A stretch of DNA of 46,239 nucleotides from Ascidiaceihabitans sp. GTDB taxonomy: Bacteria > Pseudomonadota > Alphaproteobacteria > Rhodobacterales > Rhodobacteraceae. A program made the position numbers and the translations under genes. The stretch covers positions 1 through 46,239 of the forward strand of contig JAQXDI010000004.1 in NCBI GenBank assembly GCA_029251465.1. The letters run 5' to 3'. Below are positions 26,209 through 35,205 of this stretch, piece after piece. Below the pieces are notes generated by a model. It was given only the letters and a program-made list of their open reading frames with translations, made no database searches and was not told the origin of the DNA. The stretch's first letter is position 1. The number at the start of each line of letters is the position of its first letter.

Positions 26209-26242
26209 ACGGCGCGCCTGAGAGATCAAGCGCGCCGTTTTT
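26209..26242 (+). terminator. Rho-independent terminator after the small exported protein gene
   Basis: A perfect 9-bp GC-rich stem ACGGCGCGC/GCGCGCCGT (26209-26217 with 26230-26238), extendable by two A-T pairs, with a 12-nt loop and five T bases. It also lies beyond the gyrA stop in the minus direction, but only three T bases follow on that strand. Confidence 0.8.
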
Positions 26243-26258
26243 GATTCCTCTTCGGGGA

Positions 26259-26278
26259 GAGTATTTTTGATCAGAACA
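26259..26278 (+). repeat. 20-bp sequence repeated downstream of pgi
   Basis: GAGTATTTTTGATCAGAACA occurs here and, identically, at 34582-34601, in both places just downstream of a plus-strand gene. Here it is preceded by CTCTTCGGGGAG, a weak hairpin. Similar hairpin-plus-AGTATTTTT elements are, to my recollection, common at gene ends in Rhodobacteraceae. Confidence 0.6.
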
Positions 26279-26287
26279 ATCGGGTGA

Positions 26288-29029
26288 TTATTCTGTGGCT
26301 TCGCCTTCGTCCTCGTCGCCTTGGTCTGCGATCCATGCGACGCTGACGACTTCTTCGTTCTTGCCGGTGTTGAACACTTTGACGCCGCCGGCGCTGCGCG
26401 ATCTAAAGCTGATGCCTTCGACGGGCACGCGGATTGATTGCCCTTTGGACGTTGCCAGCATGATCTGGTCGTCCAGTTCTACTGGGAAGGAGGCGACGAT
26501 TTCGCCGCCGCGCATCGCTTTGTCCATTGCCGTGACACCCATGCCGCCACGTCCGCGCACTGGGTAGTCGTGCGACGACGATAGCTTGCCCGCACCCTGC
26601 GCCGTGATGGTCAGGATCAAGTTTTCGGCAGCTGACATTTCTGCGTAGCGTTCGGTCGAGAAGTTTGGATCGGCTGGCGCCTCTTCTTCGTCGCCCTCGT
26701 CATCGGTCAAACCGGCCATGGCGCGGCGCATTTTCAGGTAGGCTGTGCGTTCTTCGGAAGTCGCATCGAAGTGGCGGATGATCGACATCGACACGACTGT
26801 GTCTTTGCCGTTCAGACGTACGCCGCGCACCCCAACTGAATTGCGCGAATTGAACACCCGCACGTCGGTCGCAGGGAAACGGATCGCGCGCCCCGAGCTG
26901 GTGATCAGCATCACGTCTTCGTCGTTTGAGGCGATGCGCGCGTTGATCAGCGTTGTTTCGGCGTGATCGTCCTCGAATTTCATCGCGATTTTGCCGTTGG
27001 ATTTCACGTTGGTAAAATCAGACAGCTTGTTGCGGCGCACAGTGCCTGCGGAGGTCGCAAAGACCACCTGCAAGTCGTCCCATTCTTTTTCATCGCGGTC
27101 CACGGGCATGATGTCGGCCACGGAAACGCCGGTCGGGATCGGCAGAATGTTGACGATCGCCTTGCCTTTGGCCGTCCGACCACCTTGGGGCAGGCGCCAG
27201 GTTTTTAACTTGTAGACCATGCCGTCGGTCGTAAAGAACAACAGCTGCGTGTGGGTGTTGGCCACAAAGAGGGTGGTGATCACGTCCTCTTCTTTGGTTT
27301 GCATGCCGGACACACCTTTGCCGCCGCGTTTTTGCGCGCGGAAATCGGCAAGTGGCGTGCGTTTGATGTAGCCGCCGGAGGTGACGGTCACGACCATGTC
27401 CGCACTTTCGATCAGGTCCTCGTCGTCCATGTCACCGGACCAGTCGACGATCTCAGTGCGGCGCGGAATGGCGAATTTTTCTTGAATTTCAACCAGTTCT
27501 TCGCGGATGATCGTCATGATCCGATCACGAGATCCCAGAATTTCGAGGTATTCCTTGATCTTGCCTGCCAGTTCTTCCAGCTCGTCTGTGACTTCTTTTA
27601 CGCCGATCTGGGTCAGGCGTTGCAGGCGCAATTCCAGAATGGCGCGGGCCTGAGTTTCGGACAGGTTGTAGGTGCCGTCGTCGTTCGCGGTGTGGGTCGG
27701 ATCGTCGATCAGCGCGATGTAGGACAGGATGCTTTCGGCAGGCCAGCGGCGCGTCATCAGCTTTTCACGCGCCTCACCTGCGTCAGCGGACGAGCGGATC
27801 GTGGCAACGATTTCGTCGATGTTGGTGACGGCGACGGCCAGACCGCACAAAATGTGGCTGCGTTCGCGGGCTTTGCGCAACAGGAATGCGGTGCGGCGGG
27901 CCACAACGTCTTCGCGGAAATCGATGAAGGACGTGAGGAACCGGCGCAGGGTCAGTGTTTCGGGGCGACCGCCGTTTAGGGCCAGCATGTTGCAGCCGAA
28001 ATAGGTTTGCATCGGTGTGAAACGGAACAACTGGTTCATCACAACTTCGGCTGTGGCGTCGCGTTTCAATTCGATCACGACGCGCACACCGTTGCGATCA
28101 GATTCGTCTTGGACGTGGGCGATGCCTTCGATCTTTTTGTCGCGGGAGGCTTCGGCGATCCGTTCGATCATGGTGGATTTGTTGACCTGATAGGGGATCT
28201 CGTCGATGACGATGGCCCAGCGGTCTTTGCGAATTTCCTCAACCCGGGTTTTGGCGCGCATAATGACGCTGCCACGGCCCTCTAGGTAGGCTTTGCGCGC
28301 GCCGGTGCGGCCCAGCATGATGCCGCCTGTAGGGAAATCGGGACCGGGAATGTATTCGATCAAGTCTTCGGAGCTGAGATCAGGATTTTCGATCAACCCG
28401 AGGCAGGCGTTAATGACTTCGCCCAAGTTATGCGGCGGGATGTTGGTCGCCATGCCCACGGCAATACCGCCCGCGCCATTGACCAGCATGTTTGGAAAAC
28501 GTGCAGGCAAAACAGTGGGTTCGCGTTCTTTGCCATCGTAGTTGTCGGCGAAATCGACGGTGTCTTTGTCCAGATCGTTGGTCATGAATGACGTGACTTT
28601 GTCGAGACGGGATTCGGTGTAACGCATCGCCGCCGCACTGTCGCCGTCCATCGAGCCAAAGTTGCCCTGGCCATCGACCAGCGGCAGGGACATCGAGAAA
28701 TCTTGAGCCATGCGCACCAGCGCGTCGTAAATCGCGCTGTCGCCGTGCGGGTGATACGAACCCATCACGTCGCCCACGGATTTCGCGGATTTGCGGTAGG
28801 TTTTGTCGTGGGTGATACCCTTTTCGTACATCGAATAGATGATGCGGCGATGAACCGGTTTTAGACCATCGCGCAGGTCAGGAATCGCGCGGCTGACGAT
28901 GACCGACATGGCGTAGTCCAGATAGGACGTGCGCATCTCGTGTTCGATTGTAACCGAGGGGCCGTCATAAACGGGGCGCTCTGGCTGCATTTCTTCATCT
29001 TTTTCAGGAGGTTGCGGTGTGTCGGTCAC
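26288..29029 (-). CDS. gyrA: DNA gyrase subunit A
   Basis: Breakage-reunion subunit of the type II topoisomerase that introduces negative supercoils. From the GTG at 29029 the protein has 913 residues. The catalytic tyrosine is about Y137 ([12 protein letters not shown]). The quinolone-resistance region reads [13 protein letters not shown] with serine (about S98) and aspartate (about D102) at the two classic resistance positions, the sensitive form. The C-terminal half has the beta-pinwheel repeats, including a GyrA-box-like segment [11 protein letters not shown], and ends in a very acidic tail. A TTG at 29041 would add four residues. The GTG gives the usual opening [12 protein letters not shown]. 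No gyrB is nearby, as is usual in this group. Confidence 0.98.
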   Translation of the reverse strand: MTDTPQPPEKDEEMQPERPVYDGPSVTIEHEMRTSYLDYAMSVIVSRAIPDLRDGLKPVHRRIIYSMYEKGITHDKTYRKSAKSVGDVMGSYHPHGDSAIYDALVRMAQDFSMSLPLVDGQGNFGSMDGDSAAAMRYTESRLDKVTSFMTNDLDKDTVDFADNYDGKEREPTVLPARFPNMLVNGAGGIAVGMATNIPPHNLGEVINACLGLIENPDLSSEDLIEYIPGPDFPTGGIMLGRTGARKAYLEGRGSVIMRAKTRVEEIRKDRWAIVIDEIPYQVNKSTMIERIAEASRDKKIEGIAHVQDESDRNGVRVVIELKRDATAEVVMNQLFRFTPMQTYFGCNMLALNGGRPETLTLRRFLTSFIDFREDVVARRTAFLLRKARERSHILCGLAVAVTNIDEIVATIRSSADAGEAREKLMTRRWPAESILSYIALIDDPTHTANDDGTYNLSETQARAILELRLQRLTQIGVKEVTDELEELAGKIKEYLEILGSRDRIMTIIREELVEIQEKFAIPRRTEIVDWSGDMDDEDLIESADMVVTVTSGGYIKRTPLADFRAQKRGGKGVSGMQTKEEDVITTLFVANTHTQLLFFTTDGMVYKLKTWRLPQGGRTAKGKAIVNILPIPTGVSVADIMPVDRDEKEWDDLQVVFATSAGTVRRNKLSDFTNVKSNGKIAMKFEDDHAETTLINARIASNDEDVMLITSSGRAIRFPATDVRVFNSRNSVGVRGVRLNGKDTVVSMSIIRHFDATSEERTAYLKMRRAMAGLTDDEGDEEEAPADPNFSTERYAEMSAAENLILTITAQGAGKLSSSHDYPVRGRGGMGVTAMDKAMRGGEIVASFPVELDDQIMLATSKGQSIRVPVEGISFRSRSAGGVKVFNTGKNEEVVSVAWIADQGDEDEGEATE

Positions 29030-29233
29030 GTGGTGGCCCAATCTTCTAAAGGGTTCTATATCTTGGGGGTATCTCTATCAGAAATGGCAGATACTGTGCA
29101 ATGCCGTTTGCAGTTTTCGACGGGTTTGGGCGCGTTGCAACAATCCGTCGCACGTTTGTCAGAAGAGGTGTTTGGTAGTTTAATCAAATGCGCGCTAACT
29201 TGGAATTAAGAGTTAATAAGATAGGAACACGAG

Positions 29234-29638
29234 ATGAAACAGATTTTTGCAGTAGGTTTTGGCCTGATCGCGGCCTTTGTGCTGACGGTATCGACGGCTT
29301 TTGCTGGTGACGTTCATATCAAAGAAGTCCTGAACGAGGGCAGCTTTACTGGGGCATCGGGGCACGCAACATCGGGTGATGTGCGGGTCGTGACCACCAA
29401 GGACGGGCGCACAGTGGTGTTGCTCAGCGATAATTTCTCGTTTGACGGCGCACCGGATCCGCAGATTTCCTTTGGTAAGGGCGGCAAGCACGACGTCTCA
29501 ACCTTGATGGGCAAGCTGGTGTCAAACAACGGCAAGCAACACTACGAAGTGCCCGCAGGCGTGAACGTGGCCGACTATACGGACGTGTTTGTCTACTGTG
29601 TGAAATTCAACGTGCCACTTGGTGTCGCGTCGTTCTAA
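29234..29638 (+). CDS. DM13-domain exported protein
   Basis: A 134-residue protein with a signal peptide (about 1-24, ending in AFA before GDVHIKE). The rest is a single DM13 domain: GSFTGASGHATSGDVRVV, LLSDNFSFDGAPDPQISFG, then YTDVFVYCVKFNVPLGVA with the conserved cysteine. DM13 domains have been proposed to act in redox or electron-transfer processes at the cell surface, on computational grounds. An AGGAA site precedes the ATG at 29234, and a good terminator follows about 45 bp after the stop. Confidence 0.85.
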   Translation: MKQIFAVGFGLIAAFVLTVSTAFAGDVHIKEVLNEGSFTGASGHATSGDVRVVTTKDGRTVVLLSDNFSFDGAPDPQISFGKGGKHDVSTLMGKLVSNNGKQHYEVPAGVNVADYTDVFVYCVKFNVPLGVASF

Positions 29639-29682
29639 AAGAGTAACGAAACAACCATCTGCTCAGTCCCTCGGGTAGATAT

Positions 29683-29718
29683 AAGCCTCGGTTCTTTTCA
29701 TGGCTCCGGGGCTTTTTT
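29683..29718 (+). terminator. Rho-independent terminator after the DM13 gene
   Basis: AAGCCTCGG (29683-29691) pairs with CCGGGGCTT (29706-29714) through nine pairs including one G-U, with a 14-nt loop and a run of six T bases (29713-29718). Confidence 0.8.
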
Positions 29719-29728
29719 ACGTCTGCTG

Positions 29729-30688
29729 TTAGGCTGAACAGGACGCGCCACCCAAGACGCAGAATTTAGCGCAGTGGGGGTGGTTCAGGGCCACATCGGT
29801 TTCGGCCTGTTCCAACGTGGTGCCCAATTCGAATTCCGCATCATAGGGCAAAAGCGTGCAGGCCAACACGGACGGCGTCGCGGCCCCTTTGCGTTTTACA
29901 ACCATGCGCGAAGAAGAGCACATCATCGCATCCGGCGATTTGTCCAAGATGCCCCAGCAGGCGGTGGTGATTTCCGGCACTTCGACGCTTTCGTCCATTT
30001 CTGGGAACAAGACGGTCATGCCGGGGTCGTTCGCATCGATGTCATAGCCGTGTTCTGCGTAAAATGCGCCGTAACCAGCGCGGCTTTCGGCGTCGGAATG
30101 TCCAAAAACACTGCGTCCGGCAACCGCCATTTTGAACCCGTTGTCACGCAGCCAGTTCATCCCGACAATTGTTTTGTCCAGCGCGCCGGCACCGCGTTCC
30201 GCATCATGCAACGCGGCGTCATAGTGATCGACCGAAATGCGCAAGGTCAGCTTGCCGGGGAATTCGGTGTTCAGCTCTAGCAATCCGGCCAGCATCGATT
30301 TGCGCATCATCGGGCGCATGGCGTTGGTCAGGATCAGCACGTCGTAGCCCGCGGCCAGCGATGCGCGTGTGATATCAATCATTTGCGGGTTCATGAACGG
30401 CTCACCGCCGGTAAAGGCGATCTCGGTCACGGGCCATTTGCGGGTGATGATCTGGTCCAGATAATCCTGCACTTCGGCGGCAGTAATATAGACCAGACGA
30501 TCGTTGCTTGGGCTGCTTTGAATATAGCAATTCACACACTCGATATTGCACAAAGTGCCGGTGTTGAACCACAGCGTTTGCGGGTTGCTCAGCGCCACGC
30601 GCGCACGATCTTCGCCCTTGGCGGTGAGGTTCGGATCTTCGAATTTACCGACGTTTGCCAGTGTCGTTTCGGGGATCAAATCTTTCAT
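29729..30688 (-). CDS. Radical SAM protein with C-terminal cysteine cluster
   Basis: A 319-residue radical S-adenosylmethionine enzyme. The canonical cluster motif CxxxCxxC is C47, C51 and C54 (LCNIECVNCY), followed by the glycine motif FTGGEPFMNP around residues 94-103. The C-terminal third has further cysteines (TACWG, MMCSSS, LACTLL) and ends in CAKFCVLGGASC (C306, C310, C317), as in SPASM or twitch domains that bind auxiliary iron-sulfur clusters. Such enzymes often modify peptides or mature other enzymes, but no precursor peptide or partner is evident. The neighbouring genes are unrelated. It is divergent from zwf, 155 bp away. Substrate unknown. Confidence 0.88.
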   Translation of the reverse strand: MKDLIPETTLANVGKFEDPNLTAKGEDRARVALSNPQTLWFNTGTLCNIECVNCYIQSSPSNDRLVYITAAEVQDYLDQIITRKWPVTEIAFTGGEPFMNPQMIDITRASLAAGYDVLILTNAMRPMMRKSMLAGLLELNTEFPGKLTLRISVDHYDAALHDAERGAGALDKTIVGMNWLRDNGFKMAVAGRSVFGHSDAESRAGYGAFYAEHGYDIDANDPGMTVLFPEMDESVEVPEITTACWGILDKSPDAMMCSSSRMVVKRKGAATPSVLACTLLPYDAEFELGTTLEQAETDVALNHPHCAKFCVLGGASCSA

Positions 30689-30843
30689 GATGTGCGTGCG
30701 ACCTTGCTCTTTGCCTTTTGTCTATGTGTGATAGGGTGGAAGCAGTTGCAAGAAAAAGACCATTCTTGGCACGTGACAACCTTGTGATCGTGTCAAAATA
30801 AGGTCATGTTTGCGCTAACCTTAATAAGGGCGGAGCATATCTG

Positions 30844-32301
30844 ATGGTCTCACGCGTTATCCCAGTCGATCCATTCGATTTGGTCATTTTTGGCGGCACG
30901 GGCGATTTGGCGCGCCGCAAAATCCTTCCGAGTCTGTTTCGGCGCTATTGTGCGGGGCAAATGCCGCCCGAAAGCCGGATCATCGGGGCTGCGCGTTCCG
31001 ATTTTGACGATGGCGGTTACCAAGAATTTGTCGCCGAAGCGATCCGCGAATTTGGCGGTGGGCGCGCGTGCGAAGATGGCACGCTTGAGGCATTTCTGGA
31101 ACGGCTGTCGTACGTGCCCGTGGATGCGCGCGGCGAGGCGGGGTGGTCCGAACTGGCTGCGTTGATTTCCGGCAGCACTTTGGTGCGTGCGTTCTATTTT
31201 TCGGTTGGACCCAGCCTGTTTGGCGATCTGGCTGAACGTTTGCATCAACACGGTATGGCCGATGAGCACTGCCGTATTGTGGTCGAAAAACCGTTTGGCC
31301 GTGATCTGAAAACCGCCGAGGCGTTGAATGCGACCTTGGCCGAGCATTTCGACGAAAGCCAGATTTACCGGATCGACCACTATCTGGGCAAGGAAACCGT
31401 GCAAAACCTGATGGCGGTGCGCTTTGGCAACCTGCTGTTTGAACCATTGTGGAATTCGCAATACGTCGATCACATCCAGATCACGGTGGCTGAATCTGTC
31501 GGCGTTGGCGGGCGTGGTGAATATTACGATAAATCCGGCGCGATGCGTGACATGGTGCAAAACCACCTGATGCAATTGCTGTGTTTGATCGCGATGGAAC
31601 CGCCGTCGAAATTTGACCCAGATGCGGTGCGTGACGAAAAACTCAAGGTCATTCGCGCCCTTGATCCGGTTGAACCCCACCACATCGTGCGCGGGCAATA
31701 TAGCGCCAGCGACGATGGGCCGGGCTACCGCGATGCGGTTGGTGATCCGCGATCGACCACCGAAAGTTTCGTGGCGATGAAGGTCGGGATTTCGAATTGG
31801 CGATGGGCGGGCACACCGTTTTATCTGCGCACGGGCAAACGCATGGTGGACCGCTGTAGCGAGATCACCGTGGTGTTCAAAGCGCGCAATCACTCGATCT
31901 TTGACGAGGTTCAAGGCCAGCATCGCAACGTGTTGACGATCCGGCTGCAACCCAACGAAGGCATCACGCTGGGCGTGACAATCAAAGAGCCGGGACCGGG
32001 TGGTATGCGCCTGATCGACGTGCCGCTCGACATGAGCTTTGCCGAAGCGTTGGGCGAAGATGGCGGCGATCCGCCGGACGCGTATGAGCGTTTGATTATG
32101 GACGTGATCCGTGGCAACCAAACACTGTTCATGCGCGGTGACGAAGTCGAGGCCGCATGGGCATGGACCGACCCGATCATTGAAGGCTGGAACAAGCGTG
32201 GCGACGTGCCCAAACCCTATGACAGCGCCAGCACAGGCCCCGGAGATTCGGATCAGATGTTGGCGCGTGATGGACGCACATGGAGACCTGTAAGCCCATG
32301 A
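30844..32301 (+). CDS. zwf: Glucose-6-phosphate 1-dehydrogenase
   Basis: Oxidises glucose 6-phosphate to 6-phosphogluconolactone with NADP or NAD, the entry step of the Entner-Doudoroff and oxidative pentose phosphate routes. The 485-residue length is normal. The dinucleotide motif FGGTGDLARRK lies at residues 16-26 and the substrate-binding signature RIDHYLGKE at 176-184. A GGCGGAG site precedes the ATG. The stop overlaps the start of pgl (ATGA at 32298-32301), so it heads a coupled three-gene operon. Confidence 0.98.
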   Translation: MVSRVIPVDPFDLVIFGGTGDLARRKILPSLFRRYCAGQMPPESRIIGAARSDFDDGGYQEFVAEAIREFGGGRACEDGTLEAFLERLSYVPVDARGEAGWSELAALISGSTLVRAFYFSVGPSLFGDLAERLHQHGMADEHCRIVVEKPFGRDLKTAEALNATLAEHFDESQIYRIDHYLGKETVQNLMAVRFGNLLFEPLWNSQYVDHIQITVAESVGVGGRGEYYDKSGAMRDMVQNHLMQLLCLIAMEPPSKFDPDAVRDEKLKVIRALDPVEPHHIVRGQYSASDDGPGYRDAVGDPRSTTESFVAMKVGISNWRWAGTPFYLRTGKRMVDRCSEITVVFKARNHSIFDEVQGQHRNVLTIRLQPNEGITLGVTIKEPGPGGMRLIDVPLDMSFAEALGEDGGDPPDAYERLIMDVIRGNQTLFMRGDEVEAAWAWTDPIIEGWNKRGDVPKPYDSASTGPGDSDQMLARDGRTWRPVSP

Positions 32302-32966
32302 ATATCAAAGAATATGTTGACCGCGAAATGCTGGTGATCGATGTTGCAAACATCCTTGCTGGCGATTTGAAAACCGCGCTTTTGACCCAGGATCAAGTCA
32401 CGTTTGTTGTGCCCGGTGGCACCACGCCGGGGCCGATTTTTGACATTCTATGCGCTGCCGATCTGGACTGGTCGCGTGTCAAAATCATGCTTAGCGACGA
32501 ACGTTGGGTGCCGAGCGATCATGCGCGATCAAACGCGAAACTGCTGGCGGAACGGCTGCTGGTCGAACGCGCCGGTGCGGCGCAATTTGTGCCGTTTTAC
32601 GTCGACGAAATGACCTCGGAGGATGGGGCTGCAGCTGTGTCTGCGCAGATTGCAGATACTTTGCCGATCTCGGTTTTGGTATTGGGCATGGGGGCGGATA
32701 TGCACACCGCGTCGCTGTTTCCGAATGCCATCGGGCTTGAGGCGGCGTTGGCGAATGACGCAAATGCGCTGTGCGCAATTCAGGCGCAAGGGCAGGAGCC
32801 TCGCGTGACCCTGAGCGGGCCTGCGTTAAATGGCGCGATGTCCAAACACCTCGTGATTTTTGGCGATGACAAACGCGCAGCGCTTAAGGCGACGGCCGGT
32901 TTGTCGGTGCACGAGGCTCCTATTTCGGCCGTGACCAGCGGCATGACCATTCATTGGGCGGCATAA
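32298..32966 (+). CDS. pgl: 6-Phosphogluconolactonase
   Basis: Hydrolyses 6-phosphogluconolactone to 6-phosphogluconate, the step after Zwf. The 222-residue protein matches the DevB-type family: VVPGGTTPGPIFDIL near residue 35, the block LSDERWVPSDHARSNAKLL (about 65-83), and LVLGMGADMHTASLFP (about 126-141; usually GxGxDGHTASLFP, with the glycine here alanine and the usual G before H replaced by M). I chose the ATG overlapping the zwf stop. It is followed directly by pgi, whose ATG abuts the pgl TAA. Confidence 0.95.
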   Translation: MNIKEYVDREMLVIDVANILAGDLKTALLTQDQVTFVVPGGTTPGPIFDILCAADLDWSRVKIMLSDERWVPSDHARSNAKLLAERLLVERAGAAQFVPFYVDEMTSEDGAAAVSAQIADTLPISVLVLGMGADMHTASLFPNAIGLEAALANDANALCAIQAQGQEPRVTLSGPALNGAMSKHLVIFGDDKRAALKATAGLSVHEAPISAVTSGMTIHWAA

Positions 32967-34574
32967 ATGACTGATACTTTGGACGACCATTGGCAGGCAC
33001 TGAAAACGCTGCATGCAACCCACAAAAACCGCGAAATGCTAAGCCTGTTTGACAGCGATACACAGCGCGCTGCGGATTTCAGCGCCGACAGCCACGACAT
33101 GCTGTTGGACTATTCCAAAACCAACATCGATAGCGGTATTCGGGACGCGTTGTTGGCGCTGGCGCAGGCCGCGGATGTGACTGCCAAACGTGATCAGATG
33201 TTCGCAGGTGCTGTGATCAACGAAACCGAAGGGCGCGCGGTTTTGCACACAGCGCTGCGCAATCTGGACGGCGATCCGGTGCTGGTTGACGGTATGGATG
33301 TGCTGCCAGAGGTGCGCGCCACGCTTGAGCGGATGGGCGATTACGCGGATGCCGTACGCGCCAGCGACATCACGGATGTGGTGAACATCGGCATCGGTGG
33401 GTCGGACCTTGGGCCGGCGATGGCCGTGCAGGCGCTAAGCCCCTATCACGACGGTCCGCGCGTGCATTTCGTGTCGAACGTGGATGGTGCGGATGTGTCT
33501 GACACGCTGCGCGGTTTGGATGCGAAAACGACCCTCGTGATTGTTGCGTCCAAGACGTTTACGACGATTGAAACCATGACCAACGCGCGCACTGCACGGG
33601 CGTGGATGCTGAACGGTGGCGGTGATCCGAACGCGCAATTCGCAGCACTTAGCACGTCTGATGAAAAGACGGCCGAGTTCGGGATTCCGCCCGAGCGCGT
33701 CTTTGGGTTCGAGGATTGGGTTGGCGGGCGCTATTCGGTTTGGGGGCCTATCGGGCTTAGCTTGATGATCGGTATCGGACGGCGGGCGTTTTACGCGTTT
33801 CTGCGTGGAGCGCAGGCGATGGACGTGCATTTTTGTGCCGCGACCGGCGTTGAAAATCTACCGCTGATGCACGCGTTGGTTGGCATTTGGCACAACCAAA
33901 TATGCGGACACGGGACCCGCGCGGTCCTGCCGTATGATCAGCGTTTGGGGAAATTACCTGCATATTTTCAACAGCTTGAAATGGAAAGTAACGGTAAATC
34001 TGTAGCGATGGATGGCACCGCACTAGGGCGTCATTCGGGCCCTGTGGTCTGGGGCGCGCCCGGCACCAACGGGCAGCACGCATTTTATCAGTTGATCCAC
34101 CAAGGCACGCGGGTGATCCCGTGCGAATTCCTGATTGCCGCCGAAGGGCACGAGCCTGATCTGGCGCATCATCACCAGCTTTTGGTTGCCAATTGCCTTG
34201 CGCAATCCGAAGCTTTGATGCGTGGGCGATCCATGGATGACGCGCGCAGTCGCATGGCTGACAAAGGTCTAAGTGGCGCGGAATTGGAACGCCAAGCGGC
34301 CCACCGCGTGTTTGCGGGAAACCGTCCTTCGGTGACGATTGCCTACCCTAAGTTGGATCCGTTTGTTCTGGGTCAAATCATCGCGCTTTACGAACATCGC
34401 GTGTTTGTTGAGGGCGTGATTTTGGGGCTTAATTCCTACGACCAATGGGGCGTAGAACTGGGCAAGGAACTGGCCACAGCCTTGCAACCTGTTGTTGAGG
34501 GCACCGAAAGTGTTGAAGGCAAAGACGGGTCGACCCAAGCGTTGGTTGGGTTTGTTCAGCGGCATCGAACGTAG
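32967..34574 (+). CDS. pgi: Glucose-6-phosphate isomerase
   Basis: Interconverts glucose 6-phosphate and fructose 6-phosphate. The protein has 535 residues, normal for the long bacterial type. Motifs are NIGIGGSDLGPAMA (about 143-156), the phosphate-binding SKTFTT segment, the family signature DWVGGRYSVWGPIGLS (about 251-266), and GAPGTNGQHAFYQLIHQG with the catalytic histidine. With zwf and pgl it lets fructose 6-phosphate be drawn back into the 6-phosphogluconate route, an arrangement seen in Rhodobacteraceae. The ATG follows the pgl stop with no gap. Confidence 0.98.
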   Translation: MTDTLDDHWQALKTLHATHKNREMLSLFDSDTQRAADFSADSHDMLLDYSKTNIDSGIRDALLALAQAADVTAKRDQMFAGAVINETEGRAVLHTALRNLDGDPVLVDGMDVLPEVRATLERMGDYADAVRASDITDVVNIGIGGSDLGPAMAVQALSPYHDGPRVHFVSNVDGADVSDTLRGLDAKTTLVIVASKTFTTIETMTNARTARAWMLNGGGDPNAQFAALSTSDEKTAEFGIPPERVFGFEDWVGGRYSVWGPIGLSLMIGIGRRAFYAFLRGAQAMDVHFCAATGVENLPLMHALVGIWHNQICGHGTRAVLPYDQRLGKLPAYFQQLEMESNGKSVAMDGTALGRHSGPVVWGAPGTNGQHAFYQLIHQGTRVIPCEFLIAAEGHEPDLAHHHQLLVANCLAQSEALMRGRSMDDARSRMADKGLSGAELERQAAHRVFAGNRPSVTIAYPKLDPFVLGQIIALYEHRVFVEGVILGLNSYDQWGVELGKELATALQPVVEGTESVEGKDGSTQALVGFVQRHRT

Positions 34575-34581
34575 AATTTTT

Positions 34582-34601
34582 GAGTATTTTTGATCAGAAC
34601 A
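34582..34601 (+). repeat. Second copy of the 20-bp GAGTATTTTTGATCAGAACA repeat
   Basis: Identical to 26259-26278. It fills most of the 34-bp gap between the stops of pgi and the convergent thioesterase gene and begins 8 bp after the pgi stop. No stable hairpin accompanies this copy. Confidence 0.6.
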
Positions 34602-34608
34602 GGCGGGG

Positions 34609-35088
34609 TCAGCTGTGTTGAATGGCACCGTCGGTTCTGATCAGTTCGGCCTTGATGTTATCCGGGATCGGGTGACGCGCGCTGCCGTCTGGGGTCAGCA
34701 AAACCATGATGCAGGTGAACGTTGCGCGCAGGGTGCCATGCGCCCAGATTTGCTGTTCCAGTGTCAGTGACGTGTTGCGAAAACCGGTGCAGCGGGTGGT
34801 GACGATGTAGTCTTCGTCGCGCAGCATTTCTTTGAGATAGCGCGCCTCGCCGCCACGGATTACGATACGCGGGCTGTCCGGATCACCGATTGTGCCGATG
34901 TTGTGCGCCTCCATGAACCGGATGCGCAGCCGTTCGAACCACACGAAATATCGCACATTATTCACATGCTCCAAGGTGTCGAGTTCGTCGTGATGCACGC
35001 GGTCGCCGTAGGCCAACGGGGCAGCGTGAGCGATGCCGGCAGCCGTCTGTTCGGCCTGAGGCAAGTTCGTGTGGTAACGCAATGACAT
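34609..35088 (-). CDS. Acyl-CoA thioesterase, hotdog fold (4HBT family)
   Basis: A 159-residue single-domain hotdog protein, probably hydrolysing an acyl-CoA thioester. The region YGDRVHHDELDTLEHVNNVRYFVWFE fits the 4HBT/YbgC pattern, in which an aspartate or glutamate near HVNN is catalytic. The later strands VTTRCTGFRNTSLTLEQQIW and RATFTCIMVLL complete the fold. I chose the ATG at 35088; upstream in-frame sequence to 35274 overlaps the promoter region of the acyl-CoA ligase and does not look like this family. The divergent neighbour is an acyl-CoA ligase, so both may act on related acyl groups. Confidence 0.88.
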   Translation of the reverse strand: MSLRYHTNLPQAEQTAAGIAHAAPLAYGDRVHHDELDTLEHVNNVRYFVWFERLRIRFMEAHNIGTIGDPDSPRIVIRGGEARYLKEMLRDEDYIVTTRCTGFRNTSLTLEQQIWAHGTLRATFTCIMVLLTPDGSARHPIPDNIKAELIRTDGAIQHS

Positions 35089-35205
35089 AACGTCATCTGT
35101 AGGCGAAGTATTGTGGGGCTTGCAAGGTGGCCCGTGCCTTGGCAGGGTCTGACGTAAGGGAGCGCGCAATATTATGGGCGCCACAACACCAACAGGGAGA
35201 TGCCA

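Noticed and set aside
30850..32121. A 423-residue open frame antisense to zwf
   Set aside because: It covers a complete zwf with all motifs. The antisense product has no recognisable domain and arises from codon bias.
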